Positions 1-9,575 are shown, numbered from the stretch's first letter. The stretch is 18,009 nt of DNA from Larix sibirica (GCA_004151065.3 NWUY0300105554.1:5611-23619), one strand, 5' to 3'. Numbers and translations are program-made. Notes: generated by a model from the letters alone, not told the origin.

Positions 1-75
1 AATGTGCCTAATTTCCACATTGGGTACATTACACAGATGATGTAAAGCAGGTGGCGACCATACAAGTATGTAAGC

Positions 76-134
76 CTAAACATTTTTTTTGTTAGTATCA
101 CAAAAATTTATTAACCTGCAATAAATAACAAATT
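76..134 (-). repeat. Left arm of a ~59-bp inverted repeat flanking the LINE
   Basis: The reverse complement of this stretch aligns with 8947-9006 on the plus strand, including identical ATTTATTGCAGG and TAAATTTTTGTGA blocks. The arms point toward each other like terminal repeats of a DNA transposon, with the LINE and about 1.8 kb of AT-rich DNA between them. Confidence 0.6.
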
Positions 135-186
135 AAGCATTAGGTTCATAACCATATTAGAAAAAATTAAGCATTAGGTTCATAAC
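131..186. repeat. Two perfect 22-bp direct repeats
   Basis: AATTAAGCATTAGGTTCATAAC occurs at 131-152 and again at 165-186, with a 12-bp spacer. It lies just inside the left inverted-repeat arm. The repeat is seen directly; it has no known function. Confidence 0.9.
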
Positions 187-465
187 GTTTTTTAATGTTA
201 CAGTTGATTTTTAGTTTTTAAATATTTTAGTTTTCTCCAAATTATGCTTTGGTTAAAAATGGTCGTTTTTCAACATAGAAACTTCTTTCAATTATTAATA
301 AAATATCCTTAAACTATTAATAAAACATACTTACGACACTTTTTATACAGAAAAAGATAGATAGTACATGACACCACCACAAGCACTTAGGAAGTCCAAA
401 TTTTATTAAAAACCAAAATGGGTTAGCATTTTTCCAATACTCCTAATAATGAAAATAGTTTTTAT
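187..465. other. AT-rich stretch without a gene
   Basis: Poly-T and poly-A rich sequence with no codon structure on either strand. It lies between the left inverted-repeat arm and the candidate LINE target site. Confidence 0.6.
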
Positions 466-483
466 AAAAAATAATAGCATAAA
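466..483. repeat. Candidate 5' target-site duplication of the LINE
   Basis: AAAAAATAATAGCATAAA here and AAAAAATAGCATAAA at 7651-7665 share 11 identical terminal bases. They differ by a three-base ATA insertion. A-rich starts are typical of LINE target sites. AT-richness makes a chance match possible. Confidence 0.3.
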
Positions 484-602
484 AATATAGAGAGAGCTAT
501 GCACATGATTCTCTACATGAACCCTAAAATAGTTTGTACCTCCTGCAATGAACCTTTGATTCATAGGTAAAGGAGCAATCGCTCTGGTCATGTCTTGAAC
601 TA

Positions 603-1650
603 ATGGCAGATATGGAAGGGGGGTTAGCCACTCCCTCCTTCAACGATGTAGTCCACCAATGCTCCAATCCAAAAAGGAATTCAACCAACCCCAAATCTAA
701 CCAACCACATATCATTGACCCACCGTTAGATCTTAGAATGGGAAGGGCCGGAAACAAAACAGAATGGACAACGGCACTGAAATATAACAACAAAGAAAGC
801 GCATGAACCACTAGCCAATGCATACCAAAAACTCAACACATTCCTAGGTATGAACCGACATCAACTAAAATCAATGAAAATGTTCAATTTATGAGTGATC
901 ACAATTTGATCGACAAATTCGTGGGCATATGGGCATTTGAAAAGGCCATGATATGGTGGATCAAAATCCGATGGAATCCCAATGGTCACTATGATCTTCA
1001 CTGTAGACTCCAAGGGCTTCTTCACATTAATTTTTCACCACTTGGAAGACAAATACAGGGTGTTCAAGAATGGACCATACTTCTTCAACTCTATAGGCCT
1101 ATACATGTGCTTCTGGACCACTAACTTTCGCCTAGAACAAGAAGACTTGACCTATGCCCCGGTATGGATTCACCTATATTACTTACTTGCAAAATAATAA
1201 GAGCTAGAAACCTTAGAGGGCATAGGTAGCACTATTGGGCCTTTTTTTAGAACCTCGGAAGTTATGAAAGCATCCAGGTACAAAACCTAGGCTAGTATAT
1301 GCATCTATATGAATATTTCGCGGGCACTTCCGGGAGCCATATATTTGAGTCATGAAGATATAGAATGGAACCAACCATTGACTATGAAGCATACCCTTAT
1401 GTTGCCACAAATATCATGAGCATGGCCACTTATTCAAAGATTCCCCCCTAAACATCAATCTAGACAAGGCCAAGAACCCTACTAAGACGGATGGGGAGGG
1501 TTTCACCAAAGTTCCCTAAAAAAAAAAATCAGGGCATGGAATGGAAGGAGCTGAACCAAGGAAAAACATGGAAACCCATAATAGATATGCTATACTAGAC
1601 CCAAATCCCAAATCTACAAAGTAAGAAACTTATGAAAACTCCACGCAAAA
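603..1650 (+). pseudogene. LINE ORF1 remnant: DUF4283-like domain and degenerate CCHC zinc knuckle
   Basis: The frame opens at ATG 603 (MADMEGG), with TGA at 804-806, and continues in the same frame through LIDKFVGIWAFEKAMIWW at about 906-959. A one-base frame change falls near 985-1000. The next frame reads SKGFFTLIFHHLEDKYRVF and FFNSIGLYMCFWTTNF, then two adjacent TAA codons (1195-1200), LEGIGSTIGPFFRTSE (from 1213) and ICIYMNISRALPGAIYLS. Another frame change precedes a zinc-knuckle remnant at 1403-1444, CHKYHEHGHLFKDS, in which the second Cys is Tyr and the last Cys is Ser. DUF4283-like plus zinc-knuckle proteins are known as LINE ORF1 products in plants and are thought to bind the element's RNA. 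A Lys-rich tail follows to about 1650. Not translatable. Confidence 0.8.
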
Positions 1651-2142
1651 AAACCTTCTTAGGGAAGATCACAGGATGACCTCAAATCTAAACAATTAGC
1701 CAAGACACAAGAAAAGTAAAGTGGATCCTTATTCAAAAAAACCTGACCAAGTAGAGAATATGGAAAAAAATAATCAAGAAAGGGAAGATCTGGAAAAGGA
1801 TTAAATGGAAGACATGGATGCAAGAGAACTAGATCTAGTAGGAATATCAGTTGCATGTGAGCGAACTAACACCAATTTCATACTATAAAATCAAATGATC
1901 CTTCTAAAAGCAGCTCTCAATAACGTCTATCATAAATCTACTGGCACACCTAAATGAGGAAGCTCTTCCACACCCATGGGGATAAAGGTTGCACCCCTAA
2001 AAGACCCATATATGAACCATAAAGAGGAGAGGAAAAGGACCCTCCACTCAACAGATGATCAAGGATATAAGAGACAAACTAATCAAGTCAGGGTAGTATG
2101 CTCCCCTGAACGAGATGTACCAAACAATCCCCTAGTTTCCCA
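1651..2142 (+). other. LINE spacer between ORF1 and ORF2
   Basis: Purine-rich, Lys- and Glu-biased translation with frequent stops in all frames. It probably holds the decayed C-terminus of ORF1 and the inter-ORF spacer. No domain is recognisable. Confidence 0.45.
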
Positions 2143-2880
2143 ATGAATGTCATCTCCTAGAACATTAGAGGGTCAAATACAGATTCGAAGCAAAGGATTC
2201 TCATGAACAAGATTCAAATGGATATCCTGATGATTCTCATGATCCAAGAAACAAAATGCAGTGCCTATATGTTAAGTAAAATAGCATCCCATTGTTGGAA
2301 AGGTAGTCAATCATACGTTGTATATGCTTAGGGGGCTTCGAGAGGACTGGCCATGGTATGGAAACCACAAAGGATTCATTTGGATAATTTCATTCATACA
2401 AACAACACTATTACAGCCAGCTTCCAAGTTTTGGGCTCCTTGGAAGAAGGTTTCATCACTAACACCTATGGACCTAACATTGTATCCCAGAAAATGGATC
2501 TTCTCTACTATCTCAGGAACGTAGGGAAAAACCTAAGTCAGAGTAACTAAATTCTTGGAGGAGACTTCAACAAGATAACTAGTCTAGCGGAAAAAAAAAA
2601 CAAGGTCTCTGTAGAATAGTCAAAGACACCAAGAATTTCAACCATACTATAGTTGACCTGAGATTGATTGATATGGAAGAAAGGAATGGTATCTATACCT
2701 GGAACAACAAGCAAGGTGGAGAGCACCATATTGCCTCTCATTTGGATTCCTTCTTAGTCTTAGAAAAAATAATTCAAAAAGGATGGGCCACTAAAACCTC
2801 CATCCTCCCAGCAGTCGGATCTGACCAAAGGCCAATTCACCTCCATCTAGACATAAGCAATAAGTCCCAAGCCCTTCACA
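2143..2880 (+). pseudogene. LINE ORF2 N-terminus: APE-type endonuclease remnant
   Basis: ATG at 2143 opens MNVIS*NIRG, where the usual Trp codon has become TAG. IQETKC keeps the catalytic Glu. GLAMVWKPQRI, TNTYGPN and ILGGDFNKITS (Asp and Asn kept) follow in frame. Stops lie at 2158, in GCTTAGGGG near 2329 and at 2548. An A10 run near 2591-2600 marks a frame change. The next frame gives NGIYTWNNKQGGEHHIA and SILPAVGSDQRPI (2802-2840). The family motif ends SDH, and here the catalytic His codon is CAA (Gln, 2826-2828). The domain normally nicks target DNA for target-primed reverse transcription. It is inactive here. Confidence 0.82.
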
Positions 2881-3446
2881 TTTGAATCTTTCTGGATCAA
2901 CTACGAGGACTTCAACCATAATATAAGCAACTGGTGGTTAGAGGCATATCCTGGAACAGGCCCCTCCATGTATTGTTTCCAACAATGCCTAAAGAACCTA
3001 AAAGTCAAGCTAAAAAAGTGGAATAAGGAGGTCTTTCGTAACATTTTTGAAGCAAAACAAGACTTGGATTATAAAAGCAAGATATACAACAATCTGTCAT
3101 CAACCAAGGAAATTTTAAGGATCTGGAAATCAAAGAGAGGGACTTGCAAAACCAAATAAATCAAAGGCTCAAGCAAGAATATGCTCTTTGGAGACAAAAC
3201 TCTAGAGCTCTTTGGCTAAAAGATGAAGAAAAGAATACCAAATTCTTCCATAATGCTCTCATGCAAAGAAGAAATCAGAACAGGATTTCCACCCTTCGCT
3301 ACCCCCAAGGATTGAATATCATGGCCTGCAACGAAATAGAACAAGAATTGGGTCAATACTATAAATACCTACTCTTAGAAAATGTTTTGGACAAATCAAA
3401 CACAATAGCTAAGATCACGCAACACATTCTGAATCTGATTACATAG
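2866..3446 (+). pseudogene. LINE ORF2 linker between endonuclease and reverse transcriptase
   Basis: After another frame change near 2860-2870 the translation reads FTFESFWINYEDF, NISNWW and LKKWNKEVFRNIF. It shifts frame again near 3110-3140 into LKQEYALWRQNSRALWLKD and KNTKFFHNALMQRRNQNRIS (about 3165-3290). The tract with W-x-K-D/G-E-K-N-T-K-F-F-H is a hallmark of plant LINE ORF2 proteins upstream of the RT fingers. It ends at TAG 3444-3446. Confidence 0.78.
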
Positions 3447-3479
3447 GATCAAAACTGCAACCTCCTCAAAACCATCACT

Positions 3480-4780
3480 ATGCAAGAGGTGGAAACAGTG
3501 GTCAAAGAAATGGCAACATGTAAAGCTCTGGGACATATGGCTTTATTGTTGAATTCTTCAATGTGTGTTGGTCCACAATTAAAATGGAGGTATGGAAGCT
3601 TGTGGAAGCCTCAAGACTCAAAGTTGGGGTGCTCGAAGCTCTTAATGCAACCTTCCTTACCTTGGTTCCCAAAAAGGAAGGCACTCTTGGCCCTAGCCAA
3701 TTCCGCCCAATCTCTCTTGCAGTGTAATTTACAAAATCATAACCAAAGTGATAGTCAATCATTTAAAGCCCCTTCTCTCCACTCTCATCTCCAAAGAACA
3801 TAATGGCTATGTGGAAGGAAAGCAAATCTTGGATGGTATCTTTTGAGCCCACGAAGTTATCCACTCCCTCAAATCTCAAAAAAATAGGCATGATGATAAA
3901 ACTTGACATGTCAAAAGAATTTGATAAAATCAACTTGGAATAGATCCGACAGGCCCTTCTAGCCTTTGGATTCAGTGGGATTTGGGTCAACTGGACCTTT
4001 TTACTTACTTCGTCTACTTTCTTCTACATCCTCATCAAACGTTTTCCTTCTTCCTTCTCCCCTTCCTGTGGAATTCGCCAAGGTGACCCGCTCTCCCATT
4101 TTCTCTTTATCCTAATGGCAGATGGCTTAGGTAGAAGTCTCAAATTTGCTTAGGTTGAGAATCATATTATAGGTCTTCAACTTCATCCAAACCAACCTCA
4201 CTCTCATTTGCAGTTTTTGGATGATACTATGTTCATGGGTAGCCCCTCTACCCGTGAAGACAAGGATTTCAAAGACACCCTCCAAACCTTCATGCTTGCA
4301 TCAAGTACGTCCATCAACCAAGATAAATCTCAATTTTTTTTCTTCAACGCCCCTTTGGACCTCCAAAATCACATCATGTGTATCTTAAGATTTCAAAGGA
4401 GCTCTCTCCCTTTCAAGTATTTAGGAACTCCCCTCATCGAGAACGCCTTGCAAAATGCTACTTGGGAAGACTTGATTTCTAAACTCAGTTAAAAACTATC
4501 TAATTAGACTCTCGCCTCTCTTCACCTGCCAACTAGAGCGGTACTAATCAAATCCATCCTTTAGGGTATGCCATTATACCTGTTCTCAGTTATGGATTCT
4601 CCCAAGCACATTCTCAAGGAAATCAAAAACATCCAGCGCAAATTCCTTTGGAGTGGAGCCAACTCAGGAAGGAAATGGTCCCTAGGCTAACTAGGAAAGG
4701 TCTATACACCCAAACTTAAAGGTGGTCTAGGCCTCAAAAGACCTGAAGATCCTTAATGGCGTTCTGGGAGCAAAAACCTG
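3480..4780 (+). pseudogene. LINE ORF2 reverse transcriptase remnant
   Basis: The RT blocks follow in order across frame changes: VKEMATCKALG (from about 3507), a frame change near 3539, LNATFLTLVPKKEG and QFRPISL (about 3640-3720), a lost base near 3720, and GYVEGKQILDGIF (about 3805-3845). The palm block MIKLDMSKEFDKIN has its Asp at 3905-3907, followed by GIRQGDPLS (4070-4096) and QFLDDTMFMG with the catalytic Asp pair at 4220-4225. LPFKYLGTPLIENA and thumb-region text (PLYLFSVMDSPKHILK, IQRKFLW, GGLGLKRPED) follow to about 4750. The usual Ala before the Asp pair is Leu. Stops include 3846-3848 (TGA) and about 3941, 4152 and 4490. Clearly dead. Confidence 0.88.
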
Positions 4781-5900
4781 GTGGAGGTTTGTGTCCAATC
4801 CCAATAGCCCCTAGGCCTTTGTTTGGAGGGGGGGATATGACCTCCCAGACAACACAAATTTGACCTAGTTCTTATGGAAGGAAGCCGCAAGGATATCTCA
4901 TTTGGAATTCAACCTGGTCCCAGAGGGACTTAATCAGAAACCACGACTTCTAGGAAATTCGAGATGGGAAGATAGTGTTTTTGGGGGACAATTCTTGGCA
5001 ACAATCACCTCACCGAAAAAACCACCAGGTCTTGAATTAGCTCAGAGCCCACCGAAGCTTCAAAAAGGTGGTGGTATCTCAATTTTGGTAGCCCCAAAAC
5101 AATGGAACAAAGTGGAGACATTGGCTTAACAAAGACCTATGGGAAATACATCTAGATGACCAAAGTAGTGAGCAATTCTGGAATGACCTCCAATCCAAGA
5201 AAATTAAGCACAGGCAAGGCAAGGATCAACTTAGATGGGGTCGCAAAGATGTTGGAATCTACAACATTAAAGAAGCCTACCACCTAACTGTGGGATATGA
5301 AAATCTACTTGCAGAGAATTTGGAAAACAATCTGGACTACAAAATTATGGCCCAAAATTTCCACCTCCATTTGGCTAGTCATGCACAAGAGAATCCTAAT
5401 GTGGGACCAGCTCTAGAAGAAGGGATTCTGAAAGCCTTCCTAATGCACTCTCTACGTTACGAACAATGAGAACATGAATCATCTCTTGAATAACTTCCCC
5501 TTTTCTTCTAACCTATGGGACATAACCGTTATCTACTTCCGTCAATCAAATAAAGACAGGGATTCCATCGAAAACACCATCATTAATTGGTGCTAAGACC
5601 CATTTCAAAATAAGATCCTCAATAAAATATAGCACATCCTACTAGGTTTCCTAATTTGGCTAGTCTGGAAAGAGAGAAATAGACGCATATTTAAGAATAA
5701 GACCACTGACACAAAGCAAGTTTGGAGAATGATAAACATTCAAGAAACCCTTCAACGACAAACCTAGAACGAAGAAGACTTGAAATGATTTCAATGGGAA
5801 AAAAAACATGGAAACTTGGAACCTCTGCCCGACTACAAAGCCAACTCTAGTAAAGCACAAGCAGGTCCTCATCCAAATCCTAGATTATTAGACGTGACCC
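4781..5900 (+). pseudogene. LINE ORF2 region between RT and RNase H, strongly decayed
   Basis: The translation retains only scattered similarity to the reverse-transcriptase-associated zf-RVT region. Tryptophan-rich pieces remain, and FLIWLVWKERNRRIFKN near 5648-5698 fits the plant LINE pattern WxxWKxRNxxIF just before RNase H. Stops occur about every 30 codons in the best frame. No intact metal-binding cluster is visible. Confidence 0.6.
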
Positions 5901-5909
5901 CCTAGAAGC

Positions 5910-6165
5910 TTCTACAAACTCAACTTCGATGGTGCATCCATATGTAATCCAGGACCACGAAACTCATAGTAGAGGGAGACTCAAATTTGATCCATGTTAT
6001 CCGTAAAATCATCAATGGCACCCAAGTCAGTAAATTGTCCACAAGCTGGAGACTTACTTATGGCATGGAGGAGCTCGGCCATCTACCCGCAGGATAGAAG
6101 TCCTCTCTCCCTCTCATATTAGACACAAAGGAAACCAATTGGCTGACAAGTTAGCAAATGCAAGA
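5910..6165 (+). pseudogene. LINE RNase H domain remnant with internal deletion
   Basis: FYKLNFDGAS at 5910-5939 carries the first catalytic Asp (5928-5930), and NPGP follows. After only a few codons the frame changes to LIVEGDSNLI (5963-5992), which holds a later catalytic Asp (5978-5980). In the intact fold about 45-50 residues separate these blocks, including a catalytic Glu, so this stretch has been deleted. A third piece, PSHIRHKGNQLADKLAN (from 6109), keeps the last Asp. Some plant L1 elements carry RNase H after RT, which supports the assignment. Confidence 0.8.
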
Positions 6166-6171
6166 ATAAAC

Positions 6172-7376
6172 TACCAAAAAGGAGAATTTAGTAGGTCCGA
6201 GCAAGACTTCTAGAACCAACCACTTAGACAGGAATGTGTACAAATTGCTAAGATAGACAACCAAGTCCCACATAGGTTTCTCAACCCATGTGTCGCCCAA
6301 GCTCATACCATCACCGGAGATGTGGACAACGAGCATCTAGTGGAAGGAAGGGAGAGTAGGGACAATGGTAGAGTTGAACACGCGATGGTCTCAACAAATG
6401 ACGAAGGTAGGACACGACACTACAGGAAGACACCTAGCTCCCCTAGTACAATGTGTGGTTAGCAAGGACAAAGACCCACTACACCACCTCCCTTCGAGCA
6501 ATTAGCAGTTTTGATGTATCTTGCTCGCGGCTTAAGTCATCTGTGTAGAAACATTAAATCGAATCATGGAAACAATCACTAGGCGTGTGATATCATGATT
6601 AATCTGGAAAGGAGCCAGAACAAAGGCATTGTGGCAGTAAATATGAAGGAAATCCAACATCCCCTCTCTCATCCTACGGAGCAATTAATGTGGATTTTCA
6701 GCAGTTACCATGATATTCTATATTGCTATGTTCTGATGGAAGCAAGGGAATGCATGGAGCCTAGTGTCTGTGGAGAGGAAGTGTGGTATGAGAACGCGAA
6801 GGGTGCGCCACACTGAGGATAAAACTTATGGGTAAGATAAATCGCGCGACATCAAGAGAGCCAGACACAACCAACTATTTTCGTGAGACATTCTTGGAGG
6901 AAACCAAGAAGGAAATCGGCTCGTTAGAGGAGGAAATTTGGGAAGAAAAGGAATTCACCCTAGAGGTGCAGAATATTGAGCAGTTTGAAGGGTGGATTCT
7001 CAACCCTGAGAACACCAAGGGCCGGTTTGCACTCTATAACATAACTTTGGACCTCTATTGGTCTGTTAAGGCTCTCCTAGGGAAGACTCGAATGGAAAGA
7101 GGGGAAGCCTATGGAGACTTCCTGGGCCAACGAGATGAAATCCACTCAAAAATTGTTCCTCTCAAAGAAGTCTTGTATCATCTGAAGGTAATTGAGGCTA
7201 AGCAAAATCTTCTAGCATAATACATTGGTATCAAATTCAAAATTACCAAGGAAGTTGTGGAGCCTCCAATGCAGCCCCCAACAAAGACCCAGTTCATCAA
7301 CCTAGAAGAGGATGAAGAAGAAGCCATTGCTACTGCATTGGGTCCTCCGACAATTCGATTATTTGCATTGTGGTAG
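6172..7376 (+). pseudogene. Unrecognised open region after RNase H: possible ORF2 C-terminal extension
   Basis: The RNase H frame continues from 6172 to 6816 with only three in-frame stops (TAG at 6211, 6460 and 6580) before TGA 6814-6816. The next frame is open from about 6817 to 7220 (ATG at 6828), has one TAA (7218-7220), and continues open to TAG 7374-7376. Chance would give many more stops in about 400 codons. The second part is charged and helical in appearance: an acidic stretch near 6880-6950 (Glu/Lys-rich), GWILNPENTKGRFALYN, then VVEPPMQPPTK and an acidic block (LEEDEEEA). I do not recognise a domain. It could be a C-terminal extension of this LINE's ORF2 or an unrelated decayed gene next to it. 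Confidence 0.45.
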
Positions 7377-7650
7377 TTTTTGACTAGACCTCGTAGTTTT
7401 ATATGTTTACAACGCTGCTAATGGATAAGGCTTGTTCAAACTTTAATAGTTTTTTAGCTTTTGTTTTTATATTGTAATTTTGATCATTGAACATATGATA
7501 TAATCTCTTATAATCTTGGATATAAAGTTTAATTTCTGATACTCTCATTGCAGCTCTCAAGTCAATCTATTTTCCTTTGGGAGGAGCACCTGAAAGTTCA
7601 CTTTTTTACTATTATTGTATACTAATAAAATTGCAAGACCTACTTTCTAC
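7377..7650 (+). other. Probable LINE 3' untranslated region
   Basis: AT-rich and T-rich, without ORFs, following the last open frame. The text TTTTTAGCTTTTG then TTGTAATTTTGATCATTGAA (7450-7490) resembles the 3' ends of plant LINEs and retrocopies. No terminal poly(A) tract is seen, although A6 occurs at 7651-7656 inside the candidate target-site duplication. Confidence 0.35.
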
Positions 7651-7665
7651 AAAAAATAGCATAAA
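7651..7665. repeat. Candidate 3' target-site duplication of the LINE
   Basis: Partner of 466-483; it lies about 275 bases after the last open frame of the element. No separate poly(A) tail precedes it, which weakens the call. Confidence 0.3.
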
Positions 7666-8074
7666 CAAAAGTCCAAATAAACAAATAACCTAATAATCAA
7701 ACATAAACAATTATAATTAAATCAGAATGTATAATCCAACATCTACATTGAATCATCTTTGCCAATCAAAGTTGATACCATCTTGCAGCATATAATTAGA
7801 GGTTAGTTATTGCAATATATATATAAACACAAACTATTAATTTCAGAAATTGAATAATAATTAAAAAAACCTTTAAAAAGTCTTTAACAATTTGCATTAA
7901 AATATATATGTTTAAGTTATGGTTATAATTTTGAAATGTAAAAAGTTTTTGGGTTTAAAAACATGTAAAAAAATTCTATAAAATAAATAAAACATTTACA
8001 AATATATATCCAAATTAAATATAAAATAAAATATTTTTATTATATAATAATTTCATAATTTAGTGAAGATAAAA

Positions 8075-8104
<30 letters not shown>
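8075..8104. repeat. (AAT)10 microsatellite
   Basis: Ten perfect AAT units preceded by an A run and followed by TATATTTTTT. Read directly from the sequence. Confidence 0.95.
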
Positions 8105-8105
<1 letters not shown>

Positions 8106-8713
8106 TATTTTTTACGAACCCAATAAAAGCATTCAATATTCTTAGTTCCCGTAGCTTTTGAAATGATGTTAAAATTCAAAATGGCAAGAATACAAGAAAG
8201 GTCTTTTAAAATAAAGTCGCACTGTATTTAGTAAAGTGAGTTTGATTGGATATATTTTTCGAATTGAGGCATTATATGTGATGGGAAAGCTATATCAAAA
8301 TGATAAATTTGCTATTTTAGAATCTTCACAATATTGCTTCAATGATCAGAAACAAACTGGACTCGTTTTCTAATGTAAATGAAATAAAAGTCCTCGCTAC
8401 TCAAGAAACCATTTCTTCAATTAAAATGTCCACCTTCTATGGTTACAGTTAACTATGTCAACAATGTGTTCTAGACTAATTTGTAAATATTATTAATAAC
8501 TCATGAAAATATTTTGGCGTTTGTCATCTTATTTGCTCTCTTAATATGCCTAGCAAAATAACACAGCAATAACATATCGTTCCGCTCTGCCTTTTCTCAA
8601 AGATCCTTCATATGGCTTTGAGTTGTTTTGTTTAGGGTTTTTACATGCACATTTATTGTGTGTATTATATTCCTTATAACTATATATGCCTACTAGTTTA
8701 TGAAATGATTATA

Positions 8714-8766
8714 TTTCATTTTTAACTCTGTTATGTGCATTTCATCTTTTAACTCTGTTATGTGTT
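8714..8766. repeat. Tandem duplication, about 26 bp
   Basis: TTTTAACTCTGTTATGTG occurs at 8720-8737 and 8747-8764, each preceded by TTTCAT. The second copy has an extra C before the T run. Confidence 0.9.
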
Positions 8767-8946
8767 TATAGACCAGCAGCGAGGTAATCAGGCTTGAATT
8801 AATGTGAAAACCCAGATATAACAGTAAATATAGTTTTGTAAATATAACAAGTATTTCTCAAAAATGCTATGTGACCTATTATAGACATAAACCGGAAGTA
8901 CATTGTTTAGGACCTCCATAATATAGTATTTTTTTGTGACACTAAA

Positions 8947-9006
8947 AATTTGCCATTTATTGCAGGCTAGTAAATTTTTGTGACACACTACAGAAAAATT
9001 GTTATT
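8947..9006 (+). repeat. Right arm of the inverted repeat; includes a CACTA-like motif
   Basis: Partner of 76-134. Outside the shared core it contains CACTACAGAAAAATTG (8986-9001), which resembles the CACTACAAGAAAA terminus of En/Spm transposons. A sub-repeat TTTTTTTGTGACACTA lies just to its left (8930-8945). The CACTA motif reads to the right, so it would be the left end of an element extending to the right, not the right end of one spanning the LINE. Confidence 0.5.
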
Positions 9007-9264
9007 TTTTGCAACAATTGAAACTTACTCTACATTCGTTATGCACTAATGTTTCTAGCATGGCTTGGGAGGCTTGTACCAGAGTTGGCATGTTATGAGC
9101 AGCAAGTTCCAGTGATTCATGGAATCTCCAAAATGCCGTTCATGCATCAAGCATGATGCTCATAGAGTGACCCTACTCTAGAAGGTGGCACCTGAGAGAG
9201 GTAAAAAACAATTATTTCTTTACTTACCCTAAAAAGAGTACATTGTATTTATGTAAAAATTGAC

Positions 9265-9420
9265 TCATGCCACTGAGTTGGTGGTTTAATGGTGGAGAGT
9301 TGTGAATTTTATTATCCTTGTTAGAGTTCAAATCCCTAATGAGATATGGACTTATTGTGATGAGGCTAGAAAGGTAGGTGCCCCACTGAAGTGGGGCCCA
9401 TATTTAGCTGTCTTTAGAGG
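9265..9420 (+). mobile_element. Candidate tRNA-derived SINE
   Basis: A box-A-like GGTGGTTTAATGG (9280-9292) is followed 32 bases later by a box-B-like AGTTCAAATCC (9325-9335). Both order and spacing fit an RNA polymerase III promoter. CA in place of CG in box B fits decay of an old methylated copy. A perfect 7-bp hairpin, GCCCCAC-TGAA-GTGGGGC (9380-9397), lies in the body. The ends are not defined and no tRNA folds. Older SINE copy is the best reading. Confidence 0.4.
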
Positions 9421-9575
9421 TCTAGCCATGATTTTAAAAAAACTACTATTTGAACTGGATTAAGGTGATTATGCACCATTGCCATTAAAGGTCTAGCCAT
9501 GATTTTTTTAAAATTACTCATACATGAAACATTTGTAATTTGAACTGGATTAAGGTGATTGTGCACCATTGCCAC
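9419..9575. repeat. Imperfect tandem duplication, 67-86 bp units
   Basis: The unit starts GGTCTAGCCATGATTTT at 9419 and 9490 and ends with TGAACTGGATTAAGGTGATT and GCACCATTGCCA in both. The second unit carries about 18 extra bases in its middle. It immediately follows the SINE-like unit. Confidence 0.88.

Larger units (their letters stand above)
484..7650 (+). mobile_element. Degenerate plant LINE (L1-type non-LTR retrotransposon), boundaries approximate
   Basis: Plus-strand translation, followed through frame changes, shows the plant L1-clade order. ORF1 has a DUF4283-like domain and a zinc knuckle. ORF2 has an APE-type endonuclease, a reverse transcriptase and an RNase H. The core from 603 to about 6165 is well supported. 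The outer limits rest on a candidate target-site duplication (473-483 and 7655-7665, 11 identical bases with shared A-rich context). Both ORFs carry many in-frame stops and at least eight frame changes, so this copy is inactive. No clear poly(A) tail remains. The element is longer than usual if 6172-7376 belongs to it. Confidence 0.88.
7666..8946. other. AT-rich intergenic DNA
   Basis: No ORF with protein-like composition on either strand. It holds a microsatellite (8075-8104) and a short tandem repeat (8714-8766). If the inverted repeat at 76-134 and 8947-9006 marks one element, this is the part of it to the right of the LINE. Confidence 0.6.

Noticed and set aside
1213-1410. Minus-strand open frames opposite LINE ORF1, and similar ones at 1659-1856, 3502-3990 and 5660-6336
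   Set aside because: The plus strand carries the recognisable LINE motifs, and the antisense frames have no family resemblance.
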